Positions 1 through 8,302 of a DNA stretch of 64,000 nucleotides are shown here, in pieces. The DNA lies in assembly GCA_007130885.1 (NCBI GenBank), contig SLRQ01000058.1, positions 1 through 64,000 of the forward strand. The letters run 5' to 3'. A program made the position numbers and the translations under genes. The notes under the pieces were generated by a model that saw nothing but the letters and a program-made list of their open reading frames with translations, did not search any database and was not told where the DNA came from. Within the stretch, counting starts at the first letter, position 1, and the number at the start of each line of letters is the position of its first letter. Source of the DNA: Deltaproteobacteria bacterium. Lineage in GTDB: Bacteria; Myxococcota; Myxococcia; SLRQ01.

Positions 1-1383
1 CAGGGCAGCGTGGGGTTATACGAGCGATATCTTCTCGGTGCCAAGGGAGCCGGCAACAGCGATCTGGTTCGAGTGTTCGCGCTGGCTGGGGACATGCCAT
101 ACGGCTGCGTGCATCCCGGCTTCGAGCATATCCACGGAGCTGTAGCCACTCCCGCCGAGCGGCTTCACTCCGTGGTCAAGGCGACCGGGGGCCTGTTTGG
201 AAGCATCTGCGCGGACGATTACGGTCCATTGCTAGAGAAGATTGGGCTGGAATCGGCTGGAATGCGACGGGAGTTTCCGCTTTCACGTCAGGCCGATCCC
301 GCGCAAGGCATAAGAGTTCTCGTGAACAACGAGGAGATAGACGAGCATCCAGTCGAGGGATGGCGGTACGACGAGTCTAGCCGGAGCATCAGGTTCGACG
401 GCCGGTACATTCCGTTGGCCGGCTCCGTAATTCACGTTCGATTGAACTTCGAACCCGCCGATGAAGAGCAGTGCCTTTGCATAAACGACAAAGCTTGTGG
501 CGAAGGTTTCTTCTGCGATGAAGACGCTCGTGACTGTCGCTGCAAGAACGACGATGCATGTGGTGACAAGGCGTTCTGCAATGACTACGGCTTCTGCCAG
601 GAGCGCGCGGCGTGCGCCAGCAGCATCGATTGTTTCGATGGCCTCATATGCGACACGAGCAAGGATTTGTGTATCGCCGAGCTCTGCGCCATGGACGCGG
701 ACTGCCAAATTGGTCGCATGTGCGAGGAAGGGGCTTGCCGCCGCGGTTGCACGAGTGACGACGACTGCTGGCTAGCTGAGGCGTGCATCGAGAGTCACTG
801 CCGGGGCCACATGTGCAACCGCCTGGAGCAGTGCGGTATGGGCGAGCTATGTGTGGACGGTGCTTGCGTGGAGGCCGAAGGCGGTTACTGCGCACCTTGT
901 TCTCCAGGGCCTTCCGATGGTTGCGGCACCGACGAGATTTGTGTCTACGATCTCGTCACGTCGGGGTTTTGTGCTCCGGAGTGCGACCCCGACGGTCGAG
1001 TGCCGTGCCCAAACGGCTACTCATGCGAAGGTATGGTCGTGCCTTGCCAGAACGGCGTCTGCGGGCTCGGGGTCCAGTATGGGTGCGAGTCGTTCGAGTT
1101 TCACGACGAGTATCCCCAGGAGTACTGTGTGACCGCCGATGGAGAGCTGGCCTATGGAGGCTACTACTGCTATCCGACCGCGCGAACCTGCGCCGATCAG
1201 GCCGTGCGTCCAGCAAAGGGGCAGCTATGCAACATTCTTTGCCAGGACGGTCTGATATGCTCGAACGCCGGGGATGATGTGTTCAGGTGCTACGAGCCGT
1301 GCTCGGAGGACGGGACCTGTTCGGGGCATCACCATTGTCGGAGTGCGGCGAATGGGTTGGATGAGATCTGCGTGGATGGGTAG
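1..1383 (+). CDS. VWA-type lipoprotein, C-terminal part with Cys-rich repeats (5' truncated by window)
   Basis: The frame is already open at base 1, so only the C-terminal part is present (about 460 residues). Its first 160 residues (GGLFGSICADDYGPLLEKIG, then a segment around VLVNNEEIDEH and SIRFDGRYIP) match what I recall of the region following the VWA domain of myxobacterial VWA lipoproteins. From about residue 160 come repeated short Cys-rich modules of the form CxxDxxCxxGxxCxxGxC, like Dickkopf/EGF spacers. These are presumably disulfide-bonded and exported. The true start lies upstream of the window. The function is unknown; a surface or periplasmic adhesion or scaffold role is only a guess. 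Confidence 0.7.
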   Translation, partial: QGSVGLYERYLLGAKGAGNSDLVRVFALAGDMPYGCVHPGFEHIHGAVATPAERLHSVVKATGGLFGSICADDYGPLLEKIGLESAGMRREFPLSRQADPAQGIRVLVNNEEIDEHPVEGWRYDESSRSIRFDGRYIPLAGSVIHVRLNFEPADEEQCLCINDKACGEGFFCDEDARDCRCKNDDACGDKAFCNDYGFCQERAACASSIDCFDGLICDTSKDLCIAELCAMDADCQIGRMCEEGACRRGCTSDDDCWLAEACIESHCRGHMCNRLEQCGMGELCVDGACVEAEGGYCAPCSPGPSDGCGTDEICVYDLVTSGFCAPECDPDGRVPCPNGYSCEGMVVPCQNGVCGLGVQYGCESFEFHDEYPQEYCVTADGELAYGGYYCYPTARTCADQAVRPAKGQLCNILCQDGLICSNAGDDVFRCYEPCSEDGTCSGHHHCRSAANGLDEICVDG

Positions 1384-1481
1384 TCGATCGTGGATCGAAG
1401 CGGATCCCGGCTTACCAGTGAACAAGCCCAAAACGACGTATTTCATGTGGTCGGCCGCCGGGCTGTGCGCCGAGACAGGGT

Positions 1482-1604
1482 GAGCTGATCGGATCCAAGG
1501 TTCGTCTGATGCTCATGGATGCCGATGGTTCGAACCCTCGCGAACTGTTGCCCGCTTCGGTCTATGAGGAGCACGCATCCACTATCGAGTGGTTCGACTG
1601 GTAG
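1482..1604 (+). pseudogene. 3' fragment of a TolB/PD40-like beta-propeller gene
   Basis: A reading frame ending at the TAG at 1602-1604 encodes a tail containing LMLMDADGSNPREL and ending IEWFDW. The D-x-D-G-x-N-x-R-x-L signature is the typical blade motif of PD40/TolB propellers. No start codon, ribosome site or upstream propeller sequence is visible in this frame, so this is read as a decayed 3' remnant. A PD40-type lipoprotein lies next to it on the other strand. The alternative is chance similarity. Confidence 0.4.
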
Positions 1605-1627
1605 TAGCGTAGAGTCGGCGCCGAGCT

Positions 1628-2638
1628 TTAGTCTTGTCGCTCCACGTACCAGATGTTGGAGCCGTACACGCCTTCGTCATTCACCAGCACATGCACGAAG
1701 TACATGATGCTCCCGTCTCCAACCAGTGACGGCTCTCCGACGTAGCCTGTGATCACCATCTCGGGCTCGCTCCACGCCTGGCCGTCGTATGTGGAACGAT
1801 AGATGCTCGAGGGGCCATCTCGATTCGATACGAAGTACATCGTGTCCGGATAGTCCGCCGCGAACCCCGGCTGAGCCTCCGAGTGCTCCGAGTTGATCGG
1901 CTCGCCGAGATTGAGCGGATCGCTCCACTCGTCGCCCGTCCGGTTCGATACCCATATATCCACGTCACCCAATCCTCCTGGGCGGTCCGAAGCCAAAAAG
2001 AGACGCTCTCCATCGGGATGGAGTTCGTGCTCGCCGTCGAGATAGACCGAGTTGACCGGTTCGCCGAGGTTGGTCGCTGGGCCGGGCTCTCCGTTCGAGA
2101 TGGTGGCCACGTAGATGTCTAGATAGTCATCCGTGGGCGGTGTTGCCTGATAACCGAGGTTGTCGGCGCGCGTCGAATGGAAGTAGACGAGGTCTCCTTC
2201 GGGGCTGAAGCTCGGCTTACCGTCGACAGAGGCACCTTCCACCCCTTTTTGAAGCTCGAAGTAGGTCGGCTCTTCGAAGGTGCCTGGATCGTTGTTCACC
2301 CTCTCGGCCCGGTACGTGCCGGTATGGGCGTGGAGTAGCTCTTCGTGGGATCCGCCCACGGTGGGCGACCAATAAAAATAGAGCGTCCCGCCGTCGCGGC
2401 TGATCTGGACTGCGTCATTTGGGCATGCGTCGGTCACCGGCGCCGCCACCATGACGGGCTGACTCCAGCCTTCCCCGACTACTACTGGCTCCTCGTAGTA
2501 TGCGGTTCGCCCCGGCTCGACACTGAATCGGCACTCCGGGCGAGGGCTGCCGTGTCCAAAGTCGATCTTCTCCTCTTCCGAACAGCCCAAGAGGAGTGTC
2601 GTCATGATCAGGCATGCCGGTAGTGTCCGTATGTCCAT
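1628..2638 (-). CDS. PD40 (WD40-like) beta-propeller lipoprotein
   Basis: 336 residues starting MDIRTLPACLIMTTLLLGCS, a signal peptide with a lipobox ending LLGC, so the mature protein is probably a lipid-anchored envelope protein. The start is chosen because GGAGAA lies 7 bases upstream. The in-frame start 10 codons earlier has no such site and precedes the basic signal. The body has repeated propeller blades: SRDGGTLYFYWS, FSPEGDLVYFHS, HPDGERLFLASDR, and a stretch with FVSNRDGPSSIYRS. These are PD40 motifs also found in TolB and OmpA-linked proteins. No catalytic residues are evident. The role is unknown, perhaps protein or glycan binding at the envelope. Confidence 0.8.
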   Translation of the reverse strand: MDIRTLPACLIMTTLLLGCSEEEKIDFGHGSPRPECRFSVEPGRTAYYEEPVVVGEGWSQPVMVAAPVTDACPNDAVQISRDGGTLYFYWSPTVGGSHEELLHAHTGTYRAERVNNDPGTFEEPTYFELQKGVEGASVDGKPSFSPEGDLVYFHSTRADNLGYQATPPTDDYLDIYVATISNGEPGPATNLGEPVNSVYLDGEHELHPDGERLFLASDRPGGLGDVDIWVSNRTGDEWSDPLNLGEPINSEHSEAQPGFAADYPDTMYFVSNRDGPSSIYRSTYDGQAWSEPEMVITGYVGEPSLVGDGSIMYFVHVLVNDEGVYGSNIWYVERQD

Positions 2639-2962
2639 TGTGTTCTCCACAAGCTCGGGACCAGGCAAAGAAGTCGTGACTTGGAAACGAATAGCCTAGT
2701 TGACCACGGACGTCGACCAGTGCCTAGGTAGGCGAGGGCGCGTTGCTGACGTCGATTGAGCCGGCCGGCGGCACTAAGGATTAGGCCTTGCTGAGGCTTA
2801 GTGGGCAAGGTTCTCGATGACGATGCGGCGCAGCTTCAGATATCGGACTCCTCGATCTCGCACGGGGTATCGAGAATGTTCGGTTCTCCGCCGGCAAATG
2901 CCGGCCAGCCTTCTCATTGGTGGCAGTGCGATGCCTCGCTGACTAGAGTTCCAAGGCCGGAA
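2639..2962. other. Intergenic stretch between two minus-strand genes
   Basis: 324 bases without a convincing gene. It must hold the promoter of the PD40 lipoprotein and the 3' end of the large hydrolase-like transcript. A short hairpin (GCCGGC, loop AAAT, GCCGGC) sits at 2890-2905 and a looser 7-bp inverted repeat (CACTAAG / CTTAGTG) near 2772-2803. Neither is followed by a T-run, so neither is a convincing intrinsic terminator. Confidence 0.4.
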
Positions 2963-5900
2963 TCACTGCGTATTGCAGACCGCCTTGGCCGGCGTACGAA
3001 TGCCCCATGCTTCGGCGCAGGCGGGATCGCAGACCTTGAGCCGGTGGTCCCGCTCGAGATCCGTGGTGCAATAGCGCTCCTCTCCCTCTTGGTCCGGCGT
3101 GAACGCTACGCCGCGATGCTCGCCGTCGATCATGAATTCGGGGATCCGGCTCGCGCTGCAATCGCAGCCCGGGACATGGGAGACCTCGCGGCCGCGGGTG
3201 CCGAGGAAGCGAATCGTGAAGTTCACCATGAAGGCGTCATGGTCGAACTCTCGGAACGATTGGGAGTTGTAGATGCCGTGCTGTCCGCCGGGCCTGAGCA
3301 CGGGAATGCGAAATGCGTCATGGGTGCCGTCCTCCCGAGGCAGATTTTGACGCAGCTCATGACCGGGCTTCGTGTGCGGGACAGCGAAGAAGATCTCCTC
3401 GCCTTGGTCCTCCGGCCGGCAGAGCGTCTCGTTGATTCGGGCGCTCCAATCACTGTCGCCACACGAGAAGCGCGCCGTACCATCGCTGTGGTTGTCGGCA
3501 TCGAAGAGGACATGAGGGAATCGATCGTGATCGCCGTACTCGACGTAGGGCTCGGGAGGACGATCCGTGAACCGGGTAAAGCGATCGATCCCCTCGGTGA
3601 CGTAATTGTCGATCAGCATCTGGTCGATGGACTTCCCGTAACGCGGATCGGGCATGAAGATCTCCCGCCAGCCATACTCAGCCGGCAGAGACTCGTCGCG
3701 ACGCCAAGAGCCAAGAAAGCCGGCTGCTCGGGCTTGAGCAATCCCGGTACTCACCGGCACGACCATGTCGCCCGCCGTCGGCATCACGAGCACCCGGGTC
3801 TGACGCTCCGGATACCAATGAGGATCGTAATCGGAGACGTCGAGGGGGTGCTCGCGGTAATGCGCCGCCCAAACCGCGGGGTCCGCCGTCGCGATGGCGT
3901 GCTGGGCGATGGACAAGAAGCGCCGGTAGTCGGGTGTGTTCCGCCGATAACCAAGCCCAGGCTGAAGGGCCACGAGGGGCGCGCCCTCTGGGTAGCGGGT
4001 CCCCTGGAAGGTCACGTCCTCACCGAAGGTATTCACCGTCGCCTTCAGCTCCTCGGTCGCCGGATCGTAGAAACGCACCTCGAGACGGCTTCCGAGGTCG
4101 GGCGTGTTCTCATAGGACACCGGTCCGACCTGGTCGTCCTCCAACAACCCGAGAAGCGGGCGGCGCACGATGGGATCGATTGCGTCGGCGGCGACCGAGG
4201 CGCGGAACCATCCACGTTCGTTGACCCGCGTCTCGTAGGTCTCGCCGTTGTCGAGGTTCTCTAGGATGACCCGGTCGCCCGCCTCGATCCCCGCGACCCG
4301 CGCGAACTCGACCTGAGCCAAGGTCGGTGCCGCATAGTCCGAGGCGTAGAACTGCAGCCGAAGATCACCTTCTCGTGGGTTCTGGTGACCGTCGGTGGGG
4401 AGGCGGCCAATCACCACCGGGCCGGTCGAGATGAGGTGCACGAACTCGGGCACCCCCGCTTGCCGGGAACGCACGCTCACGTCGGTAAGCCCGCCGGCGG
4501 CGGCGTTGGGTGAGACGGCGTCGAGACCTGGCTCGGCGCCTCCGAGGACTCCGCCGAGAATGCCGCCCAAGGAGATGCCCCACATGGCTACCGTGTTGCG
4601 CGACCCGCCGATATCCACGCGGCCGTCGCCATCGAAATCGCCCAATATGTCGCCATCGGTGCTTTGGAGCTCTCCGTCGAACGAACGAAGAATTCTAACG
4701 AATTGCATGTACTCGACCACCGACTGACGCACCACGTCCCGGGTGTGGACGATGTGGCCGGACCACTGATCCCCACCCGAGTCGGGGATCTGAAGGAGAT
4801 CGTTGTTCAGGTCTCGAGCTCGGCCTTTGTAGAGCATGTCGATGAAGCCACGCAGCCCGTATTGATTCGCCGCAGTCGCCACGCCTTCCGCCGGGAGGAT
4901 CTTCGCCGCGTTTAGCCCGTGGCCGAAAGAGTCATTCCCGCAGATGGCATAGCCCATGGCCGTATGCCGTCCGAAGTGGAGGGTCACCTCCGCCCGCGCG
5001 CCTCCGTATCCATGGCCGTACAAGATCGTGGGGAAGGGCTTGCAAAACGGCTTGCCCTCGGGGTTGCCTGGCGAGCACGAGGTATCCAGCTCGAGGGGGA
5101 GCGCGCACCAAAACGTGACCCGTGTTGTTCCATACGGCTTCTCCGGGTGGTCTAGATCCCAGGCGCCTACATGATCCAGCGGATAGGTCTCCGTCGCCTT
5201 CCCCGTCTTGTCCGCGAGGAAGTTGGGGGCGTCGAAGTAACCATAGACAAGACCTCCAATCGAGGCTTTGTCGGCCTCGATGGAGCAGCGGTTCGTCCGC
5301 CACTCACCCCGCTCTCGCCAAAGCCCCGTGAGCGCGGCGCCTGCACATCCCCCCGGCGCGAAGACGCCGCCGGCCCCTTCGGCCGATCCGGAAACGGGCA
5401 GCAGAGTGAAGCTCTCCGGGGGAAACTGCTCAGCGAGGCGGGCGAAGGGCCCATGCCCATAAAGACCCCGACGAATCGTTTCGAGATCCTCGGTCATGGA
5501 GCCTGTTGTGAAGGTCCAGGCGAAGGCCACGTCCTCGAGAGTGAGGTCATAACGAGGCAGAAGCGTCTCGATGGGTCGGAGGGCCTCGGTCTGATCCCGA
5601 GGATTGATGCCGTCAAACGGGGATTCCACGGGCTTTCCATCCAGGTCGACGATGCGTTTGGTGAGCACCACGGCATGGGTGCAGCGTTGTTCCATCGGCC
5701 AGAGGTTTCGCAGAATGAGGGTATTGTCGGCTCGGTCGTACCAGGTCAGCAGGTTGTCCGCGACGCAGATGGAATGTTCTCGGGTGCCGCGATCGAAGGC
5801 GTCACAGGCATGGGGATCGAGGAAGTTGGCGATGATTCTGTCGTCGCCTGGAATATCTACCTCGGGATCGAACACGTCTTCATGCAGGTTCTCGTTGTGC

Positions 5901-6505
5901 TCGGCGAAAAAGATATTGTTGTTGAGGCCGTCGGGATCGAAGGGGAACATTACGTTTCGCGACTCGTCCAACCGGTAGCCGTCGGGGGCTTCGGGATCGA
6001 CGATGCGCCTAGTATTCCTGTTGATGATGACGGGGAAACGACCGCGTCCGAAGTCGAGAGCGATCTCCTCGCCGAATCGCTCACAGGACGGATCGACGTT
6101 CAAGAGAAAAACTGCGTCGTCCCGGAAATCGTCATTCTCGTTATGCCGCCGATCGATGTTCTCGAGATCGAGAAGGCGATCGAAGGAGACATTGATCCCG
6201 CCGTATGTGGAGAAACCGTCGAGCTTGTTGAACTGCCGCCGCGTTTCACGCTCGTGCTCGGTGGTCGCCGCTTCCAGACTGATGTTGAGTCGGCGTCCAG
6301 TGGGAGAGGTCGGATCGAGACGCGTGGCCGCATCGTTGGGGAGGGGGATCCGAGGAAGGGGCCGCTCCTCGATATCCCAAATCACCCGCGGGCCGCCGGT
6401 GCGCTCGGTGGTAGCGAGACCTTCGGAGCGCTCACCGGCCACGAAGCAGCTCGTCAGGACCAATCCTGCGACGAGAAAAGGGGAGGGAAGTACGCGAAGT
6501 TTCAT
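2963..6505 (-). CDS. Large alpha/beta-hydrolase-like lipoprotein
   Basis: 1180 residues starting MKLRVLPSPFLVAGLVLTSC, a lipoprotein signal with GGAGAG 5 bases upstream of the ATG. The N-terminal third resembles the N-terminal domain of bacterial virulence-factor lipases. It is followed by PTILYGHGYGG, GNDSFGHG and AMWGISLGGILGG. The last is a G-x-S-x-G-like nucleophile elbow, so Ser in GISLGG is the probable nucleophile and GHGYGG an oxyanion-type loop. It belongs to the same broad family as the protein at 8303-10378 but is longer, with an extra C-terminal half containing DPHWYPE and a Cys-rich tail (VPGCDC, CDPACAEAWG). It lies 42 bases downstream of the barrel gene and is probably co-transcribed. 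The substrate is unknown; a secreted esterase or lipase is plausible. Confidence 0.65.
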   Translation of the reverse strand: MKLRVLPSPFLVAGLVLTSCFVAGERSEGLATTERTGGPRVIWDIEERPLPRIPLPNDAATRLDPTSPTGRRLNISLEAATTEHERETRRQFNKLDGFSTYGGINVSFDRLLDLENIDRRHNENDDFRDDAVFLLNVDPSCERFGEEIALDFGRGRFPVIINRNTRRIVDPEAPDGYRLDESRNVMFPFDPDGLNNNIFFAEHNENLHEDVFDPEVDIPGDDRIIANFLDPHACDAFDRGTREHSICVADNLLTWYDRADNTLILRNLWPMEQRCTHAVVLTKRIVDLDGKPVESPFDGINPRDQTEALRPIETLLPRYDLTLEDVAFAWTFTTGSMTEDLETIRRGLYGHGPFARLAEQFPPESFTLLPVSGSAEGAGGVFAPGGCAGAALTGLWRERGEWRTNRCSIEADKASIGGLVYGYFDAPNFLADKTGKATETYPLDHVGAWDLDHPEKPYGTTRVTFWCALPLELDTSCSPGNPEGKPFCKPFPTILYGHGYGGARAEVTLHFGRHTAMGYAICGNDSFGHGLNAAKILPAEGVATAANQYGLRGFIDMLYKGRARDLNNDLLQIPDSGGDQWSGHIVHTRDVVRQSVVEYMQFVRILRSFDGELQSTDGDILGDFDGDGRVDIGGSRNTVAMWGISLGGILGGVLGGAEPGLDAVSPNAAAGGLTDVSVRSRQAGVPEFVHLISTGPVVIGRLPTDGHQNPREGDLRLQFYASDYAAPTLAQVEFARVAGIEAGDRVILENLDNGETYETRVNERGWFRASVAADAIDPIVRRPLLGLLEDDQVGPVSYENTPDLGSRLEVRFYDPATEELKATVNTFGEDVTFQGTRYPEGAPLVALQPGLGYRRNTPDYRRFLSIAQHAIATADPAVWAAHYREHPLDVSDYDPHWYPERQTRVLVMPTAGDMVVPVSTGIAQARAAGFLGSWRRDESLPAEYGWREIFMPDPRYGKSIDQMLIDNYVTEGIDRFTRFTDRPPEPYVEYGDHDRFPHVLFDADNHSDGTARFSCGDSDWSARINETLCRPEDQGEEIFFAVPHTKPGHELRQNLPREDGTHDAFRIPVLRPGGQHGIYNSQSFREFDHDAFMVNFTIRFLGTRGREVSHVPGCDCSASRIPEFMIDGEHRGVAFTPDQEGEERYCTTDLERDHRLKVCDPACAEAWGIRTPAKAVCNTQ

Positions 6506-6547
6506 TGTTCTCTCCAGCGCGCCCGTTGAGAGCACAGGAGTCGAGGT

Positions 6548-8113
6548 TCAATAGGCTAGGTCCGCGAGGAGCCTGCCGCCGTAGACGGGATCGGGACGAG
6601 AGCCGCCGAGACCGGAGAAGGCCTTGCCCGGAAAGAGCACGCCGCCGTCGGCCCCGAAGCGCAGGACGACCTGCGCCGGCAGCGGGAGACGAACGCGGGC
6701 TGCCAGGTTGACCTCGTGGCCGAGGATGTTGGATCCGGTGCCGCCGCCGTAGCTCGCGTTGTATCCGCCGTTATTCGCCGTTTCGTAAGCATCCACCAGG
6801 TCCCCGGCGCTCATGGCGAAAAGATAGCCTGCTCGCAGCTCCAACACCTCGGTGGGCCGCCATCGGGCCACGGGGTTGAAGTAGACCGTGCCTGTCACCG
6901 CGCCCTGGGTGGCCAGAAATCGCGTGGAGGGTGGCGGCTCCGCGAGGAGCTCGGGGCTGACGACCCGGTCGATGGATCGAGCCGAGAGGCGGGCGAGGTA
7001 TTGATCGAAGAGCAACAGGCCCACCTTGTAGTTCGGGTGGAAGGAGAAGTCGCGAACCGTCGCGTCTCGGGGATCGTTGTCGCCGGAAGCCAAACCGGTC
7101 TCCAGGCTGACGCTCGTGCGCCGGGCCTCATCGTCGTAGCGCAGCCGAAGGATGCCGCCCAAGGCCCGAATGGCCGCCCCCGCCTCATGGGTTTCTTCGA
7201 GGTAAGGGCGGTCCGTCTTTCCAAGGATGAGGGCTCCTTCGCCCTCCACCCGGACTTCGCCTGCTTCACCGACGGTTAGAATCGGGAGGCTGCCGAAGGC
7301 ATTGGTGGTGGCAGCGAGGATCCCGGTGGCTCGTTCGGGCATCGCCGGGTCCGACCGATCTTCCTGAAGCCGAAGACCTTGGTAGGCCCCAAACTGCATG
7401 CGCGCGTCGCCGCCTCGTACCCCGAGGACAGTCTGGTATGCGCGGTCGCCGAGGAGAAAGTCCGCGTTTGGGTCCTGGAAGACGTGGTCGAGGGCGAGGA
7501 AGACCGTCAGATTCCGCGGGGTATCGCCGCCGCTCCCTCTCGGAGCGAAGGGCTGGGTGGCGAAGAGGGCCCTATGGACTAGGCTGCCGCCTCGATGATC
7601 GCCGAAGTCCGGCTCGCCCTGACCATCATTGGCAAGCATTCCAAGGCCCCAGGAGAAGCTTTGCTGGCCGATCTGCATCTGCCCCACAGGCAAGCGGATG
7701 GTCGCGTAGAGCATCCTAGGAAGGATGGCCCCGCCCCCGAAACGTCGATCTAGAGGATAGGCGAGGGTGTCGTCTCCACGTGCGGTGCCGACCGGCGTCG
7801 TGTCGCCGGCTGCCAGACCGCTCAAGGCGTCCATCTGGGCGGTGATGGAGACGGCCTCGGAGATTTGCAGCCGGCCTCCGAGGCGCAGGCGCGTCTCGTG
7901 CCAGAGCCCCTGACCGCTAGTCGTACCCAGGCGGTCGAGGATGAAATCGGTCTGACCCGTGGTCCGAAAGCGAGCCTGCGCGGTCAGATCCCACTTCTCA
8001 CCGCGCGCATCGCGCTCGGGCTCGTCTGAAGCCTTCGGGAACGGGCTAGCCGCGGCACCATGGATGAAGAGAGCAGCGAGGAGCGGGAGGAAGATGCGTG
8101 AGAATACAAGCAT
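6548..8113 (-). CDS. Outer-membrane beta-barrel protein (TIGR04551-like)
   Basis: 521 residues starting MLVFSRIFLPLLAALFIHG, an ordinary cleavable signal peptide ending near AAASPF. This start is favoured over one 35 codons upstream because it begins the signal peptide. The mature part is rich in alternating aromatic and hydrophobic strands and Gly/Asp turns (ARFRTTGQTDFILD, GQMQIGQQSFSWGLGMLAND) and ends in aromatic Tyr (LLADLAY), as outer-membrane barrels do. The WGLGMLANDG motif recalls the myxobacterial family TIGR04551, from memory. The gene shortly precedes the hydrolase-like lipoprotein gene and probably forms an operon with it. It could be a porin or a secretion partner. Confidence 0.65.
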   Translation of the reverse strand: MLVFSRIFLPLLAALFIHGAAASPFPKASDEPERDARGEKWDLTAQARFRTTGQTDFILDRLGTTSGQGLWHETRLRLGGRLQISEAVSITAQMDALSGLAAGDTTPVGTARGDDTLAYPLDRRFGGGAILPRMLYATIRLPVGQMQIGQQSFSWGLGMLANDGQGEPDFGDHRGGSLVHRALFATQPFAPRGSGGDTPRNLTVFLALDHVFQDPNADFLLGDRAYQTVLGVRGGDARMQFGAYQGLRLQEDRSDPAMPERATGILAATTNAFGSLPILTVGEAGEVRVEGEGALILGKTDRPYLEETHEAGAAIRALGGILRLRYDDEARRTSVSLETGLASGDNDPRDATVRDFSFHPNYKVGLLLFDQYLARLSARSIDRVVSPELLAEPPPSTRFLATQGAVTGTVYFNPVARWRPTEVLELRAGYLFAMSAGDLVDAYETANNGGYNASYGGGTGSNILGHEVNLAARVRLPLPAQVVLRFGADGGVLFPGKAFSGLGGSRPDPVYGGRLLADLAY

Positions 8114-8302
8114 GGGACGTCCCGGTTCGAGTGTCGTGCCCGAGGATCCTCTCGAGCCCCGCAGGGCATACCACGACCCCAAACCCGTTACCAGTTCACT
8201 TAAGGGACGTCGTAGCAACGTATCGAGCCATCCGATACTTGAATGGGTCCCAGCACGGTCGAGTCGGTGGTTATCATCAGCGAGTCGGGGTCTGCGTTAC
8301 AT

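Noticed and set aside
2801..4264. 487-codon plus-strand frame
   Set aside because: It lies antisense to the large hydrolase-like lipoprotein, is Arg/Gly/Asp-rich with no motifs, and has no ribosome site. It is a GC-driven shadow frame.
5171..6529. 452-codon plus-strand frame
   Set aside because: It is antisense to the same lipoprotein gene, whose signal peptide, ribosome site and hydrolase motifs decide the coding strand.
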